Positions 1 through 4,391 of a DNA stretch of 10,905 bases are shown one piece after another. The notes beneath the pieces are model-generated. The model was not told the DNA's origin. It saw only the letters and a list, made by a program, of their open reading frames with translations, and made no database searches. The translations under genes and the position numbers were made by a program. Position 1 is the first letter of the stretch, and each line of letters starts with the position of its first letter. This DNA is from CAZEQD01 sp964514305 (GTDB lineage Bacteria > Acidobacteriota > Aminicenantia > Aminicenantales > Aminicenantaceae), in contig CAZEQD010000065.1 in assembly GCA_964514305.1 (NCBI GenBank), positions 1-10,905 of the forward strand, written 5' to 3'.

Positions 1-83
1 GAAAAGCATTCGGCTACCGAGATATGGACTATTTCATGCTCAAAATATACAATATTCACACCACCAGGTACTCTAAAACGTGA
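1..83 (+). mobile_element. ISL3-family transposase, C-terminal end (partial at window edge)
   Basis: The frame starting at position 3 is open from the window edge to a TGA at 81-83 and gives 26 residues, beginning KAFGYRDMDYFMLKIYN. This matches, from memory, the extreme C-terminus of ISL3 (IS204/IS1001/IS1096/IS1165) DDE transposases, which typically end in a K-R-K-A-[FY]-G-[FY]-R-D-x-[DE]-Y-F-x-L-K-I block. Only the tail is visible, so catalytic residues and intactness cannot be judged. The right terminal inverted repeat should lie just after the stop, roughly 84-120, but without the left end I cannot fix it. It converges with the minus-strand gene that ends at 116, so the insertion sequence abuts or clips that gene. 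Confidence 0.62.
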
Positions 84-115
84 TGAACCTGCCGGCAAAA
101 TGCTTCTTTAAGGTG

Positions 116-451
116 TCAATAGAGGTCGTTTTTTTTATAAAATTCGGCTATTTTGGCCATAAGTCTTTTGGAGCGTTTGATAGCAGCCTCTTCTTTTAAT
201 TTTTTCATTAAATCAGTCAAATCAGCCCTAATTTTTTTAATTTCTCTCACCGCATCTTGGGCATCAGGTATAGTGGCCATGCCGATTTCTCCCGTAGTCC
301 GCACTGCCCGCATGAAATCGCTGACGGCAGCGTTATATTCCTTTTCCAGTTGCTTGACTTCTTTTAATTCGGCTGAAGGCGTGGTCAGAAACTGATGATA
401 GGCCATATAGCCAGCTACCACCAGGATTAAAATCAAGATGAAATATCTCAT
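116..451 (-). CDS. small membrane-anchored helical protein of unknown function
   Basis: This 111-residue protein is not one I recognise. Residues 2-17 (RYFILILILVVAGYMA) form a single hydrophobic segment after a short basic start, so it is either a signal anchor or an uncleaved signal peptide; no lipobox cysteine is present. The rest is charged and predicted helical, rich in Lys, Glu and Ala (a coiled-coil-like stretch around residues 28-50 and 68-100), and would face the periplasm or outside. The start is supported by a GGGGGAG ribosome binding site at 455-461 and by a strong minus-strand promoter upstream. It is transcribed away from the kinase block and towards the insertion sequence remnant. 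The stop lies only 33 bp from the transposase stop, so the natural C-terminus may have been changed by the insertion. The plus-strand frame across it is a shadow. Confidence 0.7.
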   Translation of the reverse strand: MRYFILILILVVAGYMAYHQFLTTPSAELKEVKQLEKEYNAAVSDFMRAVRTTGEIGMATIPDAQDAVREIKKIRADLTDLMKKLKEEAAIKRSKRLMAKIAEFYKKNDLY

Positions 452-493
452 CTGCTCCCCCTTTTACTGAAATTTCAATCATTGAATATCATT

Positions 494-521
494 ATTATAT
501 AAAATAAGATTTAATTGTTAA
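494..521 (-). promoter_or_regulatory. sigma70-type promoter for the small membrane protein gene
   Basis: On the minus strand there is a -35 box TTAACA (516-521, 5 of 6 matches to consensus), a 16-bp spacer and a perfect -10 box TATAAT (494-499). Predicted transcription begins near 487, leaving a leader of about 36 nt before the ATG at 451 and its GGGGGAG site. Box quality and spacing make it convincing for an AT-rich spacer, though AT-rich DNA produces chance matches. Confidence 0.55.
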
Positions 522-599
522 AGGCTAAATAATAAAATAAATAGAAACAAATTTCAGCCTAAAACAGAAATAATGATGCTTACCTTGCTCAGGAATTGA

Positions 600-628
600 T
601 TGCTACATTTTTAGATTTTATATATAAT
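600..628 (+). promoter_or_regulatory. sigma70-type promoter for the first kinase operon
   Basis: A -35 box TTGCTA (600-605, 4 of 6), a 17-bp spacer and a perfect -10 box TATAAT (623-628) point towards the kinase gene at 794. Transcription would start near 635 and leave a leader of about 158 nt holding a strong stem-loop (652-677). It is divergent from the promoter at 494-521, so the two start regions are about 80 bp apart and could share regulators. Confidence 0.48.
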
Positions 629-651
629 TAGAACTACTTAAAATGAAATAT

Positions 652-677
652 TTTCACATCCTTATAGAAGGGTGAAA
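652..677 (+). promoter_or_regulatory. stem-loop in the leader of the kinase operon
   Basis: TTTCAC (652-657) pairs with GTGAAA (672-677), and CCTT (660-663) pairs with AAGG (668-671). This gives ten base pairs with a two-base bulge (658-659) and an ATAG tetraloop. No T-run follows, so it is not an intrinsic terminator. It begins about 17 nt after the predicted transcription start, which would suit 5'-end protection or a protein- or RNA-binding site. The role is inference. Confidence 0.45.
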
Positions 678-715
678 GGTGCCTAATATCTTGAGAGAAA
701 GAGAAATGAATCATC

Positions 716-759
716 TTGACCGCCTTGCCCAAGGTCTTTAGGGTCTTTTTTGTTATATT
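716..759 (+). promoter_or_regulatory. possible second promoter / attenuator-like element before the kinase gene
   Basis: An extended -10 element (TG at 751-752, then TATATT at 754-759) lies 35 bp before the ATG, but no good -35 box stands at the right distance. Just upstream, CCTTG (723-727) and CAAGG (730-734) form a small hairpin. GACC (718-721) can pair with either of two GGTC copies (733-736 or 742-745), and the second copy runs straight into a T6 tract (745-750 region). The GGTCTTT heptamer is repeated at 733-739 and 742-748. Either a secondary promoter or a weak attenuator would fit; evidence for both is modest. Confidence 0.25.
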
Positions 760-793
760 GATTAACCATTATCTAATTTTATAAGAATTGATC

Positions 794-2881
794 ATGATAA
801 AAAGAGACAAAGGCAAAGAGAAACTATCTGCCGAGATAGCCAGGCTTCACCAGCAAGTGGCTGACTTAGTTGCTTCAAGATATAAAATAAGAAAAAGGGC
901 CAGCAAACTGCAAGCCACTCAGAGAAGATTTGCCATTTTAGCTCAAACTGCTTTTGAAGGAATAGCTATCCATGATGGCAACCGCATCTTAGATACCAAC
1001 CAAAAATTAGCCCGCATGTTAGGCTATAGAATATCAGAGCTTAAAGGAATGAATCTTGGTTTTCTTTTTGCTCCTCAATCGCGGCCGCTTGCTTCCTCTA
1101 TTATCCAGGACCGGTATAGAAAACCTTCCGAAGTCATCTGTCTTAAAAAAGATGAATCAACCTTCAATGCCGAGATTAGTTCGAGGGTATTCTCTTATGA
1201 AGGTGAAAAAATAAAGGTAATTTTTATTCATGATATTACTTCCCTTAAAAAAGCTGAAGCTAAAATAAAGCACTTAAATGCAGTTCTGCGAGCTATTCGC
1301 TTAGTTAACCAGCTTATTGTAAAAGAGAAAGATAGAAAAAAGCTCATTAACCAGGCCTGTCATAACCTTATCAAGACTTTTGGCTACGGAAATGCCTGGA
1401 TTGCCCTTTTTGATAAAAGGAGAAAATTAATTGGTAATGCTGAGGCCGGCTTTGGCCGCCATTTTAAGCCAATGCTTAAACTCCTCCAGCAAGGCCAGCT
1501 GCCAGCCTGTGCTAAGAATGCTCTTTTGAGACCAAGTATCTTAACAATCAGACATCCTGAAATACAATGCCCGGATTGTCCCCTTCGTAGTAAGTACAAT
1601 GGTCGCGGTCCTATGATCATTCGTCTCCAATACAAAGAAAGGATTTATGGTCTATTAAGTGTTTCCATTCCCCAGGAATTCCTTTCTGAAAAAGAGGAAA
1701 AATCGCTATTTAAGGAAGTAGCCGGGGATCTTGCTTTTGCGCTTTATAGCTTGGAACTTGAAGAGGCCCAAAAAAAAGCAGAAATTAAAGTCAGAGAAGC
1801 CAGAGATTTCGCTGAAGGCATCGTAGCCACTATCAGAGAGCCTCTTTTAGTTCTGGATAGAAATTTAAAAGTGATTTCAGCTAATCGCTCTTTTTACAAG
1901 CTATTTAAAACCTTGCCGCCAGAAACTGAAGGCAAAGTGATTTATGAATTAGGTAATCAGCAGTGGGATATTCCCAAGCTTAAAGAGCTATTGGATAAAA
2001 TACTTCCTCAAAATACATCTTTCGATAATTTTGAAGTAACCCATGATTTTCCTGGGCTTGGCCGGCGGACGATGCTTCTTAACGCTCGTCGAATTTATCG
2101 CGAGGCCAATAAAACTCAGATGATTCTGCTGGCAATCGAAGATATAACCGAACGCAAAAGAACTGAAGCAGAAATTCTCAGTTATCGGGAAAAACTGCGC
2201 CAATTGGCCCTAAAATTATCCAGGGCCGAAGAAATGGAAAGACGTAAGATGGCCGCCTTTTTACATGATCAGATTAGTCAAAAATTAGCCTTAGCCAAGA
2301 TAGAACTAGGAACTTTGTCTGGGTCAGCAACAGAGATTAAGGTGGTTAAAGACCAAGTGAAGAAATTGCGGAAATTAATTGAAGAGACGATTAAGGATAG
2401 CCGCCAACTTACTTTTGATCTTATGCCGCCCCTCTTGTATGAGCTTGGCTTTGTGAAATCACTAAAATGGCTGGTAAATCAGTACAAGAAAAATTACAAA
2501 CTTCAATGTGAACTGAGAGGCGATGGCCGGTTTAAACCATTAGGGCCCGATCTCGGCTCTTTTTTATTTCGGGCGGTAAGAGAACTGATGATGAATATAG
2601 TTAAACATGCCCAAACAGATAAAGTAAGAGTGACTGTGAACCAGGTAAAAAATGTAATAAAAGTTATTGTTGAAGATGAGGGAATTGGATTCGATATTTC
2701 AAAAGTTAATCCTTATTCGCCTAAGGCAGGTGGCTTTGGTCTTTTCTATATTAGAGAGAGGCTAAAAGATTTTGAAGGAGGGCTGGAGATAAAATCTGAA
2801 AAAGGTAAAGGCACAAAAATTGCTCTCTGGGCACCTTTAAAAATTAATAAAAAACGTCAGAATAAATTTAAACCTTTATAA
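794..2881 (+). CDS. soluble sensor histidine kinase, PAS-GAF-PAS-HisKA_3-HATPase (NarX/NreB type)
   Basis: This cytoplasmic two-component kinase of about 695 residues has no membrane segment. After an N-terminal coiled coil (about 10-45) come a PAS domain (about 48-150, ending in the usual D-I-T motif), a GAF domain (about 165-325) and a second PAS (about 335-455, again ending D-I-T-E-R). A HisKA_3 dimerisation helix follows with H491 in LHDQISQ, matching the HDxxxQ signature of NarX/NreB/DegS-type kinases, in which the Gln supports phosphatase activity. The HATPase has its N box (RELMMNIVKHA) and glycine boxes (DEGIGFD, GGFGLFYIRER). The GAF carries C239, C259 and C262, the last two as CPDC. 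A TTG at 788 is in frame, but the ATG at 794 is better placed behind a weak AAGAA site. The partner regulator starts 4 bp after the stop, with which it is almost certainly translationally coupled. The signal sensed is unknown. Confidence 0.9.
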   Translation: MIKRDKGKEKLSAEIARLHQQVADLVASRYKIRKRASKLQATQRRFAILAQTAFEGIAIHDGNRILDTNQKLARMLGYRISELKGMNLGFLFAPQSRPLASSIIQDRYRKPSEVICLKKDESTFNAEISSRVFSYEGEKIKVIFIHDITSLKKAEAKIKHLNAVLRAIRLVNQLIVKEKDRKKLINQACHNLIKTFGYGNAWIALFDKRRKLIGNAEAGFGRHFKPMLKLLQQGQLPACAKNALLRPSILTIRHPEIQCPDCPLRSKYNGRGPMIIRLQYKERIYGLLSVSIPQEFLSEKEEKSLFKEVAGDLAFALYSLELEEAQKKAEIKVREARDFAEGIVATIREPLLVLDRNLKVISANRSFYKLFKTLPPETEGKVIYELGNQQWDIPKLKELLDKILPQNTSFDNFEVTHDFPGLGRRTMLLNARRIYREANKTQMILLAIEDITERKRTEAEILSYREKLRQLALKLSRAEEMERRKMAAFLHDQISQKLALAKIELGTLSGSATEIKVVKDQVKKLRKLIEETIKDSRQLTFDLMPPLLYELGFVKSLKWLVNQYKKNYKLQCELRGDGRFKPLGPDLGSFLFRAVRELMMNIVKHAQTDKVRVTVNQVKNVIKVIVEDEGIGFDISKVNPYSPKAGGFGLFYIRERLKDFEGGLEIKSEKGKGTKIALWAPLKINKKRQNKFKPL

Positions 2882-2885
2882 TAAA

Positions 2886-3539
2886 ATGATTATTAAGATT
2901 TTGTTAGCTGATGACCACCAGCTTGTCCGCCAGGGGTTGCGGAGTCTTTTAGAAAAGCAGGCTGACTTTAAAGTGGTTGGTGAGGCTGAAGATGGACTCA
3001 GTGCTCTAAAAAAAGCCAGGGAGCTCCTGCCTGATGTAGTCATTATGGATGTTGCCATGCCCAAATTGAACGGCATTGAAGCTGCCCGGGAGATCTTAGA
3101 TGTTTCTCCTGAGATCAAAGTAATTGCTTTATCCATGCATGCTGAGGGCTGCTTTGTTGTCGAAATGCTAAGAGCTGGTGCTTCTGCCTATTTACTTAAA
3201 GACTCGGCCTATGAAGAGTTAGTTCAGGCCATCAAGGCTTCCCTGGTTAATAAAATTTATGTTTCTCACCCTATTACTGAAGGCCTTATAAGGGACTATA
3301 TAACTCAAATTCCCAGAGAGGATTTTTCAGCTTTTTCCATCCTCAGTCAAAGAGAAAGGCAGGTTCTTCAGCTTCTAGCTGAAGGCAAGAGTACCAAAGA
3401 GATTGCTTCACTGCTTTTTATCAGCGTTAAAACAGTAGAGACTCACCGCCAGAAGATTATGGATAAACTGGATATTCATACCATTGCTGGCCTGACTAAA
3501 TACGCCATCAAAGAAGGGCTTACTTCCTTGGATAAATAA
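2886..3539 (+). CDS. NarL/FixJ-family response regulator (receiver + LuxR-type HTH)
   Basis: This 217-residue DNA-binding regulator has a receiver domain at about 1-120 with the acidic pair D9/D10, phosphoacceptor D55 (VVIMDVAMP), S83 at the switch position and conserved K105 (YLLKD). A LuxR-type helix-turn-helix follows at about 150-210, opening with LSQRERQVLQLLAEG and including the recognition-helix segment SVKTVETHRQKI. Length and layout are standard for the family. It begins 4 bp after the HisKA_3 kinase stop with no clear ribosome binding site of its own, so translational coupling is likely. The pairing of HisKA_3 kinases with NarL-type regulators is established for these families. Phosphorylation by the upstream kinase, leading to dimerisation and promoter binding, is the expected mechanism; its targets cannot be read from this window. 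Confidence 0.93.
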   Translation: MIIKILLADDHQLVRQGLRSLLEKQADFKVVGEAEDGLSALKKARELLPDVVIMDVAMPKLNGIEAAREILDVSPEIKVIALSMHAEGCFVVEMLRAGASAYLLKDSAYEELVQAIKASLVNKIYVSHPITEGLIRDYITQIPREDFSAFSILSQRERQVLQLLAEGKSTKEIASLLFISVKTVETHRQKIMDKLDIHTIAGLTKYAIKEGLTSLDK

Positions 3540-3550
3540 TAGGGAAGTTT

Positions 3551-3678
3551 GGGGTCAGGCTTTCATAAGTTTCATAACTTTAATTTTTCAATAAATAAGA
3601 AGACTTTTGTTTCTGATGAAGTTGAGAAGGATCTCCATTAGGAGATATAAGTTATAAAACTTGTGAAAGCCTGACCCC
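3551..3678. repeat. 128-bp element with 30-bp terminal inverted repeats (MITE/REP-like)
   Basis: The left arm 3551-3580 and the right arm 3649-3678 are inverted copies matching at 28 of 30 positions, both starting GGGGTCAGGCTTTCA from their outer ends. As RNA, one difference is a G-U wobble and the other a C-A mismatch, so the whole element would fold into a long hairpin. The 68-bp centre has no coding capacity and contains a perfect 6-bp hairpin (ATCTCC 3631-3636 with GGAGAT 3641-3646, ATTA loop). I see no target-site duplication. It lies 11 bp after the response regulator stop, so it could end or stabilise that transcript. From memory, GGGGTCAGG-type termini recur near Y1/REP-associated transposases in environmental genomes; I cannot verify this here. 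Confidence 0.75.
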
Positions 3679-3911
3679 GCTGATTTCTGTTGATAATCAT
3701 CCTGCCAGATTATGTCTCCCAATTTTGACTACCTTTATGAAACAGTTTTTCTCTTTTAGCCTCAGGTTTTTCGAGTTAAAAAATAAGAGATTTCCTGATT
3801 GAATTTTTACGCTTACTGATTTAAATAAATGGAGTTTTGGAAAAGGAAATAGTTCTAGGCAATTCAAGTGTAACAAGTATAAATTGTGAATTGAGTATTT
3901 TATGATTAATC

Positions 3912-3929
3912 CCTCCAGCTATAAGGAGG
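3912..3929 (+). promoter_or_regulatory. hairpin masking the ribosome binding site of the receiver-only gene
   Basis: The gene at 3936 has the strongest ribosome binding site in the window, AAGGAGGA at 3923-3930 and 5 nt before the ATG. CCTCC at 3912-3916 is its exact complement and lies 8 nt upstream (loop AGCTATAA), so the mRNA can form a five-pair, mostly G-C stem that hides GGAGG (3925-3929). CCUCC is also the anti-Shine-Dalgarno sequence of 16S rRNA, here placed in cis. This arrangement fits translational control, for example by temperature, a binding protein or an sRNA. Pairing is seen directly; regulation is inferred. Confidence 0.5.
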
Positions 3930-3935
3930 AAGCAA

Positions 3936-4343
3936 ATGGCCATAAAAATTCTCATTGCCGACGACCAGAAAAAAATCCGCAAAGTTCTTCGAGATTTAAT
4001 TGAAAGGGAGAAAAACATGGAAGTAATTGGCGAAGCAGAAGATGGCCAGACTGTCATCAGGATGAGCAAAAAACTTAAGCCTGATATAGTGTTGATGGAT
4101 ATAGTTATGCCCGGCCTTAGCGGTTTAGAGGCTACTAGACAGATAAAGAAAAAATTCCCTCAGATAAAGATTATAGCTTTTTCTATTTTTTCAGATAAAG
4201 CACTCATCCGGGAAATGCTTCAATCTGGAGCTTCGGGCTATTTGCTGAAAGAGGATATGGCCGATGAATGGCTAAAAGCAGTAAAAACGGTGAGAAGGGG
4301 AAAGATTTATTTCAGTCAGAGATTAGCTGATAAAAAAATATAA
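3936..4343 (+). CDS. receiver-only response regulator (NarL-like receiver without output domain)
   Basis: The 135 residues form one receiver domain: acidic pair D9/D10, phosphoacceptor D55 (IVLMDIVMP), S83 at the switch position and K105 (YLLKE). These key residues sit at the same positions as in the NarL-type regulator at 2886, with a similar GEAEDG segment and YLLK loop, so the two receivers are probably paralogues. The protein stops (KIYFSQRLADKKI) just where the linker to a LuxR-type helix-turn-helix would begin, and no helix-turn-helix remnant follows in the 48 bp before the next gene. It may act as a phosphate relay or sink, or work by protein contact. The start is fixed by AAGGAGGA at 3923-3930, which can be masked by an upstream hairpin. 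The hybrid kinase gene follows after 48 bp, probably on the same transcript. Confidence 0.88.
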   Translation: MAIKILIADDQKKIRKVLRDLIEREKNMEVIGEAEDGQTVIRMSKKLKPDIVLMDIVMPGLSGLEATRQIKKKFPQIKIIAFSIFSDKALIREMLQSGASGYLLKEDMADEWLKAVKTVRRGKIYFSQRLADKKI

Positions 4344-4391
4344 AGGTCTATATGAAGGATATCCAAAAAAAGGAATAAAAGAAGAAAGAAA

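Larger units (their letters stand above)
452..793. other. divergent intergenic spacer, no gene
   Basis: This AT-rich spacer separates the minus-strand small membrane protein gene from the plus-strand kinase gene. It holds the two back-to-back promoters, the leader stem-loop and the attenuator-like region listed separately, plus a perfect 10-bp palindrome TGAAATTTCA at 468-477 just upstream of the minus-strand gene's ribosome binding site. I see no open frame of note and no RNA gene that I recognise. Confidence 0.6.
3540..3935. other. intergenic region between the NarL regulator and the receiver-only gene
   Basis: The first third is the inverted-repeat element at 3551-3678. The remainder (3679-3911) is AT-rich and non-coding. 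It offers only weak promoter candidates for the downstream gene: TTGAAT (3799-3804) with TAAATA 17 bp on (3822-3827), or a TATAAA (3878-3883) without a good -35 box. An imperfect dyad CAATTCA (3860-3866) / TGAATTG (3887-3893) surrounds the TATAAA and could be an operator. The last 24 bp carry the ribosome-binding-site hairpin described separately. Confidence 0.5.

Noticed and set aside
153..395. 80-codon plus-strand frame opposite the small membrane protein gene
   Set aside because: No ribosome binding site; the minus-strand frame has a start site, promoter and signal anchor, so this is its shadow.
788..793. TTG at 788 as start of the first kinase
   Set aside because: The weak AAGAA site touches the TTG, whereas the ATG at 794 is at a workable distance; only two residues differ.
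1384..3136. Minus-strand frames at 1384-1635, 1988-2203 and 2876-3136
   Set aside because: They lie opposite clearly coding kinase and regulator domains and show no domain features or start signals.
4352..4378. Eight-codon frame (MKDIQKKE) between the first receiver-only gene and the hybrid kinase
   Set aside because: No ribosome binding site and AT-rich purine sequence where short frames arise by chance.
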